A DNA stretch of 6,611 bases from DATJGR01 sp035494855 (GTDB lineage Bacteria > Pseudomonadota > Gammaproteobacteria > Pseudomonadales > Azotimanducaceae), in contig DATJGR010000254.1 of the NCBI GenBank assembly GCA_035494855.1, positions 1 to 6,611 on the forward strand, given 5' to 3'. A program made the position numbers and the translations under genes. The notes beneath the pieces are model-generated. The model saw only the letters and a list, made by a program, of their open reading frames with translations, did no database searches and had not been told where the DNA came from. This document shows, piece by piece, positions 1 to 6,234 of this stretch; positions within the stretch are counted from its first letter, which is position 1; each line of letters begins with the position of its first letter.

Positions 1-114
1 CGGGCCGTCGGGGTGATGAAGGGCGCTCCGCAACCAGCGGGTGTTACGACCGGAACGGTGATCGTCAACGGCTCCGCCAAACGCGTCGAGGCAGGGCCTG
101 TCGAGCGCAACTAG
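1..114 (+). CDS. 3' end of an unidentified protein (partial, left edge)
   Basis: An open frame enters from the left edge and gives 37 codons ending at TAG (112-114). The C-terminal tail reads MKGAPQPAGVTTGTVIVNG, then a short charged end. About three quarters of the third positions are G or C, as in the neighbouring genes, which supports real coding. The tail is rich in Gly, Val and Thr and could be a terminal beta hairpin, but I do not recognise the family. Its stop lies inside a CTAG tetranucleotide that also supplies the stop of the convergent CoA-transferase gene, so the two coding ends overlap by 2 bp. That is the tight tail-to-tail packing expected of two real genes. It could still be a chance open frame, because only 37 codons are visible. 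Confidence 0.5.
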   Translation, partial: RAVGVMKGAPQPAGVTTGTVIVNGSAKRVEAGPVERN

Positions 115-1325
115 GCGCGCAGGATCTTCCGTTCGATCAGCGCATCGATTTCCGCGGCCGTCAGCCCCAACGACCTTACAACGTCGCGGGAATCGGCGCC
201 GATCTTCGGGGCCGGAGATCGCGGCTTCACGTCGGCCGTCTGGAAGCGCATCGGTGCGTTCACGGTGCGATAAGGTCCCAGTTCCGGATGGTCGATCTCC
301 GGAAACAGTCCGATGGCGGCGGCGTGAGGGTCCATCGCCACTTCGTGCAACGCGAGGACGGGTCCCCAGATCAGGCCGTTCGCGTCGAAGATCGCGCCCC
401 ATTCGTCGCGACTCTTTGCGGCTAATGTCTGGTCTACGCCGTCGACGAGCTCTGCCATGTTCTGATAGCGGCCGCGGGCATCCTTGAAACGTTCGTCGGC
501 GAGCCATTCCTCGCGGCCGAGCACTTTGCACAGACGCGGCCACGCCGACTCCTCCGGCATGTTCAACACCACCCACTTGCCGTCGCCGCACGGATAACGG
601 TTCGCGGTCGGCGTCAGCATCTGATGGCGCGCGCGACGCCGCACGGGTGAGCGGTCCACCGCGGTGACGCCGTAGTCGGTGGCTTGCGTCCACACGGCGG
701 TTTCGAACAGCGACGTTTCCACTACCTGGCCCGTTCCGGTGCGTTCCGCCATCCGCAGCGCCGCGAGGATGGCACCCACCATCGCGAGCCCGGTGGTGTG
801 GTCGCCCTGCGCGGGACGCGCCATCGGAACCGTGCCGTCGTCGCCTTCGCGGCTCGAGTCGTAAAGACCCGATCGACCGAAGAATGCGGTGACGTCGTAA
901 CCCGGGCGCTTGGCTTCCGGCCCGGTGGTGCCGTAGCCGGTTAACGTCGCGTGCACCAGTTTCGGGTTGATCTTCAGCAGGTTCGCCGGGTCGAGGCCGA
1001 AGCGCGCCTGCCGGTGAGTCAGCAGATTGCACATGAAGATGTCGGCGCCGGCGACCAGTCGCCTCACCAGGTCGGCGCCCGCGTCGGTATCGAGCGCCAC
1101 CGCGATCGACCGCTTGCCCCGATTGTCTACGTCGAACTGGAGATCGTAGTTCTTGAATGCGCCGTCGACTTTCGCTGGACGGCTCAAGCCGCGCATCGGA
1201 TCGCCGGTCAGCGGCTCTACTTTGATCACGTCCGCGCCGAGATCGGCCAGGATCGCGCTCGCGCTCGGCGCCGCCATCCAGCTCTCGATGGTGATCACGC
1301 TGACGTCGTCGAGCGGCGCCGCCAC
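111..1325 (-). CDS. Family III CoA-transferase (CaiB/BaiF type)
   Basis: Predicted cytoplasmic enzyme that moves CoA from an acyl-CoA donor to a carboxylic acid, as in the formyl-CoA, carnitine and benzylsuccinate CoA-transferases. From the GTG at 1325 it has 404 residues, normal for the family. The N-terminal Rossmann part carries the family signature LADLGADVIKVEP (about residues 27-39), followed by the NRGKRSIAV block (about 68-76). The expected catalytic Asp, which forms the acyl-aspartyl anhydride, is Asp175 in QGDHTTGLAMVGAILAAL. A TTG at 1355 would add ten residues and a GTG at 1343 six. I prefer GTG 1325 because an AGAGG Shine-Dalgarno (1339-1335) sits 9 nt upstream and the protein then starts right before the conserved PLDDVSVI segment. 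It lies 48 nt downstream of the secreted-protein gene on the same strand, so it may be co-transcribed. The family is clear; the substrate is unknown. Confidence 0.93.
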   Translation of the reverse strand: MAAPLDDVSVITIESWMAAPSASAILADLGADVIKVEPLTGDPMRGLSRPAKVDGAFKNYDLQFDVDNRGKRSIAVALDTDAGADLVRRLVAGADIFMCNLLTHRQARFGLDPANLLKINPKLVHATLTGYGTTGPEAKRPGYDVTAFFGRSGLYDSSREGDDGTVPMARPAQGDHTTGLAMVGAILAALRMAERTGTGQVVETSLFETAVWTQATDYGVTAVDRSPVRRRARHQMLTPTANRYPCGDGKWVVLNMPEESAWPRLCKVLGREEWLADERFKDARGRYQNMAELVDGVDQTLAAKSRDEWGAIFDANGLIWGPVLALHEVAMDPHAAAIGLFPEIDHPELGPYRTVNAPMRFQTADVKPRSPAPKIGADSRDVVRSLGLTAAEIDALIERKILRA

Positions 1326-1334
1326 GCTACTGCG

Positions 1335-1339
1335 CCTCT
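1335..1339 (-). promoter_or_regulatory. Shine-Dalgarno site that decides the CoA-transferase start
   Basis: AGAGG on the minus strand lies 9 nt before GTG 1325. It falls inside the extra N-terminal codons that a TTG (1355) or GTG (1343) start would add, and no comparable site precedes those codons. It therefore supports the shorter protein. Confidence 0.5.
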
Positions 1340-1373
1340 GCACGACTGTTGGCAATCGCGACGCGCAATACCG

Positions 1374-2075
1374 TCACACTCCGACCTTCTGGAAGTCGGA
1401 GTTGTTGACCATCACTTGAAGATTGCTCGACGGGATCGTCAGCGTCGACAGCTGCGGGTAGTTCGTGCCGTCGGGCAGTTGCTGCATCTGAACGACCAGC
1501 GTCACCGGCTTGTCGGGCGAGCCCATCCACGTGGACACGTCGATCGTCTGCATGACGCGGGGTTCGAGGTTCATCGTCAGCGTCAGCGAGTCGCCGGGCA
1601 GCTGATAGTTCGAGAACGCGAGAATCGCCTGACCGGGTTGCGCGGTGAGGATCTGCATGTTGCCCGCGGCGACTGCGGCCTGGAGCTTCTGGGGCACAGG
1701 CGGCACATAGCTCTGCACAAGAACCGAAGCGCTCTCGAGTGTGTTCTTCAGCTCGTCCTCTTCGTGCGCTTCGATGCGGCCCCGCAGCCCCGGTTCCTTT
1801 TTCGGTTGCGGCGCCGAGATGACGGTTTTCTGCTGCTGACCGTCGGGCCCGTAAAGCACCGACTCGACCTTCGTCGCTTTGACCTCGCCTTTGAGGCTGA
1901 TCTGAGTGGTTTGAATCCACGTGTACTGGCGCAGCGCCGCCTGATTCCGCGCGGCGGTCTCTTCGGCGGCGGCATACGCACCGTCTTGCGGTGCGGCGGC
2001 GTACGCGGCGAGAGCGACCGCGATCAGACCCAGTGCGGCGAACAGCTGCGCGGGGGAGAAACGTCGAAGCTGCAT
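1374..2075 (-). CDS. Secreted, uncharacterised beta-rich periplasmic protein
   Basis: A 233-residue protein with a Sec-type signal peptide: basic start MQLRR, a hydrophobic stretch of about residues 11-25 (LFAALGLIAVALAAY) and likely signal peptidase I cleavage near AYA (about 26) or further along the Ala-rich segment. The mature part has no Cys and no further membrane segment. It begins with a short helix (NQAALRQY) and then has alternating strand-like segments: YTWIQTTQISLKGEVK (51-66), VESVLYGPDGQQQKT (70-84), GDSLTLTMNL (161-170) and VTLVVQMQQLPDG (191-203). A Lys/Glu-rich linker (92-110) follows the first strands. From memory this resembles a widespread family of unnamed secreted proteins in Burkholderiales and Acidobacteria. 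The fold may be LolA-like, which is inference only. ATG 2075 has GAGGA 6 nt upstream. It starts 28 nt after the lipoprotein gene ends, so the two are probably one transcript. No function can be assigned. Confidence 0.85.
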   Translation of the reverse strand: MQLRRFSPAQLFAALGLIAVALAAYAAAPQDGAYAAAEETAARNQAALRQYTWIQTTQISLKGEVKATKVESVLYGPDGQQQKTVISAPQPKKEPGLRGRIEAHEEDELKNTLESASVLVQSYVPPVPQKLQAAVAAGNMQILTAQPGQAILAFSNYQLPGDSLTLTMNLEPRVMQTIDVSTWMGSPDKPVTLVVQMQQLPDGTNYPQLSTLTIPSSNLQVMVNNSDFQKVGV

Positions 2076-2103
2076 GTCGTGTCCTCGTGCGGTTTCGATC
2101 CGA

Positions 2104-2436
2104 TCAGTTGTTGCCTTCGGCAGCGAAGCAACCGCCCGATCCGTCCTGCGGGCAGATCACGACGTAGGTCTGGCGTTGATTGCAACCCGATACGCCGATC
2201 GTGTATTCGGCGCGCTCCGGGCCGCGAATCAGCGGACCGTTGATCGCAGGCTGAACCATTTCGCTCGACAGCACCGAGCCGGTCGCCTGCGGACAATTGA
2301 ACTCGAACTGCGCACGCTTGGTGGCGACGCCGACCGCCTCCTGTTGCGAACCCGCGAGTATCTGTTGGTTCGATTGGCAACCCGAAATGGCAACGGTTGC
2401 GGCGATGACTGCGAGACTGGCACGGATATTCGACAT
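2104..2436 (-). CDS. Small Cys-rich predicted lipoprotein, unknown function
   Basis: A 110-residue protein with a lipoprotein signal peptide: Arg5, a hydrophobic stretch ASLAVIAATVA and the lipobox I-S-G-C, with Cys20 as the lipidated residue. Residue +2 is Gln, not Asp, so in a Gram-negative cell outer-membrane sorting by the Lol system is expected. The mature part has four more Cys (48, 85, 95, 103), enough for two disulfides in the periplasm. Cys85 and Cys95 lie in a block GCNQRQTYVVICPQ typical of small envelope proteins with a Gly-Cys-x-x-Arg-x-x-Tyr pattern. ATG 2436 has a strong AGGAG 6 nt upstream (2447-2443). It is the first gene of the minus-strand run, with the secreted 233-residue protein directly behind it. 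The function is unknown; the lipoprotein call is firm. Confidence 0.88.
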   Translation of the reverse strand: MSNIRASLAVIAATVAISGCQSNQQILAGSQQEAVGVATKRAQFEFNCPQATGSVLSSEMVQPAINGPLIRGPERAEYTIGVSGCNQRQTYVVICPQDGSGGCFAAEGNN

Positions 2437-2592
2437 TGTTCTCTCCTGATCTGAAGGCAGGCGTGCTGGAACGTCACACGGGAATTGGGGTGTCGATACT
2501 GCCGGAAGCCGGGTGAGGTGTGCAACGTCGCAACGCCGTCGCTATGCTGCGCGGCATCGGGTCGGAAGCGTCACCTACGGGAGAGATGGAGC
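2437..2592. promoter_or_regulatory. Divergent intergenic region between the lipoprotein and SDR genes
   Basis: This 156-bp stretch separates two divergent genes and must hold the promoters of both transcription units. On the plus strand a possible -10 box TATGCT lies at 2543-2548. The -35 at the right distance (GTGCAA, 2520-2525) is poor, so this promoter is weakly supported. On the minus strand I found no convincing -35/-10 pair. The Shine-Dalgarno sites of both genes lie at its edges (minus AGGAG 2447-2443, plus GGGAGAG 2579-2585). I see no clear operator palindrome. An open frame runs into it upstream of the SDR start, but its Cys/Arg-rich translation has no homology-like features. Confidence 0.4.
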
Positions 2593-3477
2593 ATGAAACA
2601 GTTCGAAGGCAAGACCGCAGTCGTCACCGGTGCGGCCAGCGGAATCGGTCGCGCGCTCGCCGAGCGTTTCGCGCAGGCGCGGATGCAGGTGGTGCTCGCC
2701 GATATCGAGAAAGACGCGCTCGACCGCGCGGTGCAGGAACTGGAGCAGCGGCAGTACCGGGTGATCGGCGTCGTCGCCAACACGATGGTGCGCGAATCGG
2801 TGGAAGCGCTCGCGAAGCGGGCAACGGACGAGTTCGGCAAGGTGCACATCGTGTGCAACAACGCCGGCATCGCGGCGATGGCCGGCGGCATCAAACCGAT
2901 CTGGGAAGTGTCTGATCGCGATTGGCAGTGGGTGATGGGGGTCAACTTCTACGGCGTGCTCTACGGCATTCAGGCATTCGTTCCGGGGATGCTCGCGCAT
3001 GGCGAGGAAGGTCACATCGTGAACACCGCGTCGCTCGCGGGTGTGATGCCAGGTGGCGGCACGTACGGCGTCAGCAAGCACGGCGTGCTGTCGTTGACGG
3101 AGACGCTGCACCAGAACCTCACGATGATGGGCGCGAAGATCGGCGCGTCGGTGCTGTGCCCCGGCTTCGTCAACACGAACATCTTCGATGCAGAACGGCA
3201 CCGCCCCAAAGAACTGTCGTCAGCGGCATCCGGAGCGCAACCGTCGCCGGAGATGCAGGAGATGGGCCGCGCGATGCTCGCCGCAGGCAAGCAACCGTCG
3301 GACGTTGCCGAGATCGTGTTCGAGTCGATCAGGGAGAACCGTTTCTACATTCTGCCGCACCCCGCGTGGGATCCCATCGTGCGCGCACGCGTCGACGCGA
3401 TTCTCGCGCGCGGTGCACCGATGACGCTCGACATGCAGGAAATGATGAAGCGGCGCGCGGCCGGCGAGCAGTTCTGA
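2593..3477 (+). CDS. Short-chain dehydrogenase/reductase (classical SDR, probably NAD-dependent)
   Basis: A 294-residue cytoplasmic oxidoreductase of the classical SDR family, acting on an alcohol/carbonyl pair. The Rossmann cofactor motif TGAASGIG lies at 12-19. Asp37 at the end of the second strand (VVLADIE) predicts NAD(H) rather than NADP(H). The NNAG motif is at 89-92, the catalytic Asn at 118 (GVNFYG), Ser at 147 (NTASLAG) and the YxxxK pair at Tyr158/Lys162 (YGVSK). PG at 190-191 follows. The C-terminal tail (PSDVAEIVFESIRENRFYILPHP) is the kind seen in SDRs of this length. Ser147 to Tyr158 is 11 residues, a somewhat short loop. ATG 2593 has GGGAGAG 7 nt upstream; an upstream ATG (2485) in frame would only add a non-conserved Cys/Arg-rich leader. 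The dioxygenase gene begins one base after its stop, so the two are surely co-translated. The substrate is unknown. Confidence 0.95.
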   Translation: MKQFEGKTAVVTGAASGIGRALAERFAQARMQVVLADIEKDALDRAVQELEQRQYRVIGVVANTMVRESVEALAKRATDEFGKVHIVCNNAGIAAMAGGIKPIWEVSDRDWQWVMGVNFYGVLYGIQAFVPGMLAHGEEGHIVNTASLAGVMPGGGTYGVSKHGVLSLTETLHQNLTMMGAKIGASVLCPGFVNTNIFDAERHRPKELSSAASGAQPSPEMQEMGRAMLAAGKQPSDVAEIVFESIRENRFYILPHPAWDPIVRARVDAILARGAPMTLDMQEMMKRRAAGEQF

Positions 3478-3478
3478 C

Positions 3479-4375
3479 GTGAACGCCGGAGCGAACGACA
3501 CGCAGTGGAACGTGACCCGCCTGGCGGGTGCGCTGGGGGGCGAAGTGCGTCGTGTCGACCTCGCGCGCGTGACCCCGGCCGACGTGGCGGCGATCGAACG
3601 GCTGCTGCTCGAACACCTCGTGTTGTTCTTTCCCGGACAGGATCTGACGATCGACCAGCACGTCGCGTTCGGCCGCCACTTCGGTCAACTGGAAGGCCAT
3701 CCGAATCTGAAGAATCCGTTTACGCCGCACGACGAACTGTTCGAACTGGCGGCCAGTCACGGCGGCGTTGCCGACGAGTGGCACACCGACATCACGTTTC
3801 AGAGCGAGCCGGCGCTGCTGTCGGTATTGAAGATGGTGAAGTGTCCGCCGACCGGCGGCGACACGATGTGGGCGAGCCTGTATGCGGCGTATGAGGAACT
3901 GTCGGCGCCGATGCGCGACTTGTGCGACGGATTGACTGCGTTGCACGACGCGCTGCCGCACAATCGTCCGGACAAGATGGCGGTGCATCCGGTGGTACGC
4001 GTGCATCCGCTCACGGGTCGTCGGGCGTTGTACGTGAACGAACATTTCACGCGGCGCATCGTCGAGATGAACGCCACCGAAAGCGACGTGCTGCTGCGTT
4101 ACCTGACGAAGTGGGTGTCGAATCCGCGTTTCACGGTGCGATACCGCTGGACTGAAGGCACCATCGCGATGTGGGACAACCGCTGCACGCAACATTTCGT
4201 GCTGAACGACTTCGTCGGGGAGCGGATCATCCAGCGCGTGACGGTGATGGGTGACAAGCCGGTCGGTTCGCCGCCGAAGTGGGAGCCTTGGGTGCGGCCG
4301 GGTCCGCTATCGGCCGCGAGCCGGCACGACCGGCAGTTGCATCAGTTCTTTACGAAAGGATCGAAGACCGACTGA
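3479..4375 (+). CDS. TauD/TfdA family Fe(II)/2-oxoglutarate-dependent dioxygenase
   Basis: A 298-residue predicted cytoplasmic dioxygenase that couples oxidative decarboxylation of 2-oxoglutarate to hydroxylation of a substrate, often releasing sulfite, an alcohol or a phenol as in the taurine and 2,4-D enzymes. The Fe(II) facial triad is intact: His102-x-Asp104 (EWHTDITF) and the distal His239 (WDNRCTQHF). Thr129 in GGDTMW and Arg253 in IQRVTVMGDKP match the residues that bind 2-oxoglutarate in TauD. The length is normal. The GTG start at 3479 follows the SDR stop TGA by a single C, with only a weak Shine-Dalgarno, so translation is probably coupled to the SDR. The first internal Met is near residue 120, too late to be a start. 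The family supports several substrate classes (sulfonates, sulfate esters, aryloxy acids, carnitine precursors); the sequence does not decide between them. Confidence 0.95.
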   Translation: MNAGANDTQWNVTRLAGALGGEVRRVDLARVTPADVAAIERLLLEHLVLFFPGQDLTIDQHVAFGRHFGQLEGHPNLKNPFTPHDELFELAASHGGVADEWHTDITFQSEPALLSVLKMVKCPPTGGDTMWASLYAAYEELSAPMRDLCDGLTALHDALPHNRPDKMAVHPVVRVHPLTGRRALYVNEHFTRRIVEMNATESDVLLRYLTKWVSNPRFTVRYRWTEGTIAMWDNRCTQHFVLNDFVGERIIQRVTVMGDKPVGSPPKWEPWVRPGPLSAASRHDRQLHQFFTKGSKTD

Positions 4376-4384
4376 GCGCGCGCG

Positions 4385-4864
4385 TCACTCGGTCCAGGTC
4401 AGTACGTCACCGCCTTTGCCCATCAGCACGGTGCCGGGGAACACCCGCAGCCGCCACGGTTCGAGACACAGCGCGGCGAAGTTCGGCGATGTCGGCGAGT
4501 CCCATCCCGGAATCATCGCCGGGTCGTAGCCGACCGGCGCCGGACCTTCCTTGAACATCCGCCACACTTTCTTGCGCGTGTCGTCGTCGAACGCCCAGGT
4601 GGCGCGACACTCTGCCACGCAGGTGTCGTGCGACGGCGTCCAGTAATTGCACGACACGTACGAGCTCGCGTTCAGATGCGCGCGCTTCGTCGGCGTCGGC
4701 CCGGTCGCGATCCAGCCGATCAGTTCGCGGCCGTCCCATTGCCAGATCGGATGCAGGATGCGCGAACGCGGCCGTCCGTCCGCATCGACGGTGGCGACGC
4801 TGCACCACACGATCTGGTGCGCCATTTTGAGGAAAGCGGGGGCTACCTGCTTGAGCGTGCTCAC
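4385..4864 (-). CDS. Pyridoxamine 5'-phosphate oxidase-like FMN split-barrel protein
   Basis: A 159-residue cytoplasmic protein of the PNPOx-like split-barrel superfamily, whose members bind FMN, F420 or heme and are often oxidoreductases of unknown substrate. The N-terminal strands VWCSVATVDADGRPRSRILHPIWQW (19-43) are the typical opening, with RPRSR lining the expected flavin phosphate site. TGPTPTKRAHLNASSYVSCNYW (54-75) is the second conserved block, with Lys60/Arg61. It is too short for, and lacks the C-terminal region of, a true PdxH, so vitamin B6 synthesis is unlikely. It has five Cys (21, 72, 82, 86, 133), with no clear metal motif. The GTG start at 4864 has GGAGA about 6 nt upstream (4875-4871). 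It faces the dioxygenase with only 9 bp between the stops, and it is divergent from the epoxide hydrolase. The relatives I recall are common in Actinobacteria as well as Proteobacteria. Confidence 0.9.
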   Translation of the reverse strand: MSTLKQVAPAFLKMAHQIVWCSVATVDADGRPRSRILHPIWQWDGRELIGWIATGPTPTKRAHLNASSYVSCNYWTPSHDTCVAECRATWAFDDDTRKKVWRMFKEGPAPVGYDPAMIPGWDSPTSPNFAALCLEPWRLRVFPGTVLMGKGGDVLTWTE

Positions 4865-5154
4865 GTCGATTCTCCGGAGGTTCGCGTCGAAGCTGCAAGG
4901 TTAGCGACCGAAGGGGCCGGCGCGCTACAGCGTCATCGCTTCGATCTGCACCCTCAACGAAGTTGGTGGCTTCGATTTCGTGTAGGGAGTGGAGGAGGTT
5001 CGGTTCGCCGGACCGCCCGGCGCCAGGACGGCGGGGGGCGAGTGCCAGGGATGTGCTCTCGTGCGTATCCGGCGCACCGAACTCCTCACTCCAACCGTCA
5101 AAGCGAAGACGCTCCAACCCAAGCACTAGTGTCGCGCCGAGCGGATGAGGCAGG
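4865..5154. promoter_or_regulatory. Divergent intergenic region between the FMN-protein and epoxide hydrolase genes
   Basis: These 290 bp lie between the starts of two divergent genes and should carry both promoters. I see no convincing sigma-70 pair on either strand. A perfect 6-bp inverted repeat with a 5-nt spacer (CGCCGG, ACCGC, CCGGCG) sits at 5006-5022, next to a purine-rich run (about 4984-4998). It could be a hairpin or an operator half, but such a repeat is not rare in this base composition. Third positions show no steady G/C bias in any frame I checked, so a hidden gene is unlikely. No insertion-sequence ends were seen. Confidence 0.4.
5006..5022. repeat. Short inverted repeat (6-bp arms, 5-nt spacer)
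   Basis: The arms CGCCGG (5006-5011) and CCGGCG (5017-5022) are perfectly complementary; the spacer is ACCGC. It lies in the middle of the divergent intergenic region. It has no following T-run, so it is not a typical intrinsic terminator. A regulatory role is possible but unproven. Confidence 0.3.
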
Positions 5155-6234
5155 ATGGCGGTCGCTTCATTGCCGAGATGCAAGATGTCCCCACCTCTCG
5201 AAGTGACCGAGCACGCCGTCAAGGCCGGGTCTCATACGACGTTCTATCTCGCGGCGGGACCGAGCGACGGGCCGTTAATCGTGTTCGTGCACGGCTGGCC
5301 GGAGCTCGCGATCAGCTGGCGCCACCAGTTGCCGGCGTTCGCTGCGCTCGGATTCCGCGCGGTCGCGCCCGACATGCGCGGCTACGGCCGTTCGTCGGTG
5401 TATCGCACGCACGAAGCCTACGCGCTGCAGAACATCGTCGGCGACATGATCGCCTTGATCGATTCGTTGGGGCGCGAACGCGCGGTGTGGGTCGGTCACG
5501 ATTGGGGCAGCCCGGTGGTATGGAGCATCGCGAGCCACCATCCGGACCGGTGTGCAGGCGTCGCCAACCTGTGCGTGCCGTATTACACGCTCGAGCGCGG
5601 ACTCGAGCCCTGTCTCGAACTGATCAACCGCGACATCTATCCGGCCGATCAGTATCCGGCCGGGCAGTGGGAGTATCAGCTGCATTACCAGGAGGACTTC
5701 GATGGAGCCACGCGCGCGATGGAATCGAATCCGTACAACCTGGTGAAATTGCTGTTCCGTAAGGGTGACCCGAGCGGGTTCGGGCTGCCGTCCGGTACGG
5801 CGATGGTGCGACGCAACGGCGGCTGGTTTGGCGCCAACATGCCGTCGATGCCGCGCGACGATGACGTGGTAACAGAAGCCGACGTCAGCGCGTATGCGAG
5901 CGCGCTGACGCGCAACGGTTTCTTCGGTCCGAACTCGTACTACATGAATCACGCGGCGAACGGCGCCTACGCTGCACGCGCCGCGAACGGCGGCTACCTC
6001 GACATGCCGGTGCTCTTCGTCGCCGCGCAGTACGACTACACCTGCGAGTGCATCACGTCGCGGCTCGCCGAGCCGATGCGCAAGTACTGCCGGCGCCTCA
6101 GTGAAACCGTCGTCTACTCGGGACATTGGATGGCGCAGGAGAAGCCGCTCGACGTCAACGCCGCGATCGTACGCTGGCTTGCAACGACGGTTTCTGATCT
6201 CTGGCCGGTGGCCCGCGCGGGAGCATCGCAATGA
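5155..6234 (+). CDS. Soluble epoxide hydrolase (alpha/beta-hydrolase fold)
   Basis: A 359-residue cytoplasmic alpha/beta hydrolase that opens epoxides to vicinal diols through a covalent alkyl-enzyme ester. The oxyanion motif HGWPE is at 46-50 and the nucleophile elbow GHDWGS has Asp116. The acid is probably Asp294 (VAAQYDYTCE) and the base His324 (SGHWMAQEKP). The two cap-domain Tyr that activate the epoxide map to Tyr174 (WEYQLHYQE) and Tyr263 (NSYYMNH), by comparison with mammalian soluble epoxide hydrolase. The full Asp-His-Asp triad plus both Tyr favours an epoxide hydrolase over a haloalkane dehalogenase. ATG 5155 has GAGG only 4 nt upstream. An ATG at 5185, ten residues in, begins exactly where the conserved MSPPLEVTEHAVKAG segment does and is a strong alternative. 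Its stop overlaps the next gene's start as ATGA, so the two form an operon. Confidence 0.93.
   Translation: MAVASLPRCKMSPPLEVTEHAVKAGSHTTFYLAAGPSDGPLIVFVHGWPELAISWRHQLPAFAALGFRAVAPDMRGYGRSSVYRTHEAYALQNIVGDMIALIDSLGRERAVWVGHDWGSPVVWSIASHHPDRCAGVANLCVPYYTLERGLEPCLELINRDIYPADQYPAGQWEYQLHYQEDFDGATRAMESNPYNLVKLLFRKGDPSGFGLPSGTAMVRRNGGWFGANMPSMPRDDDVVTEADVSAYASALTRNGFFGPNSYYMNHAANGAYAARAANGGYLDMPVLFVAAQYDYTCECITSRLAEPMRKYCRRLSETVVYSGHWMAQEKPLDVNAAIVRWLATTVSDLWPVARAGASQ
6219..6223 (+). promoter_or_regulatory. Shine-Dalgarno site of the downstream CoA-transferase
   Basis: GGGAG lies 7 nt before ATG 6231, inside the last codons of the epoxide hydrolase gene. It supports ATG 6231 as a real start in an overlapping gene pair. 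Confidence 0.6.

Noticed and set aside
951..2243. Open plus-strand frame of 430 codons
   Set aside because: It runs antisense across parts of three well-supported minus-strand genes. Its translation is dominated by Arg, His and Leu without any motif, as expected from the opposite strand of G+C-rich genes.
2485..2592. N-terminal extension of the SDR from an upstream ATG
   Set aside because: The added 36 residues are Cys/Arg-rich and precede the normal SDR start; the good Shine-Dalgarno (GGGAGAG) is placed for ATG 2593.
3329..4195. Open minus-strand frame of 288 codons
   Set aside because: It is antisense to the SDR and the dioxygenase, both with intact catalytic motifs; the composition is that of a shadow frame.
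4385..4864. Calling the FMN protein PdxH (vitamin B6 oxidase)
   Set aside because: It is shorter than PdxH and lacks the C-terminal conserved region; only the split-barrel fold is supported.
4925..5122. Possible small minus-strand gene in the 290-bp intergenic region
   Set aside because: It needs a TTG start, has no clear Shine-Dalgarno, no steady third-position G/C bias and no recognisable sequence features.
5155..6234. Calling the alpha/beta hydrolase a haloalkane dehalogenase
   Set aside because: Both cap-domain Tyr of epoxide hydrolases are present together with the HGWPE motif, which favours an epoxide hydrolase.
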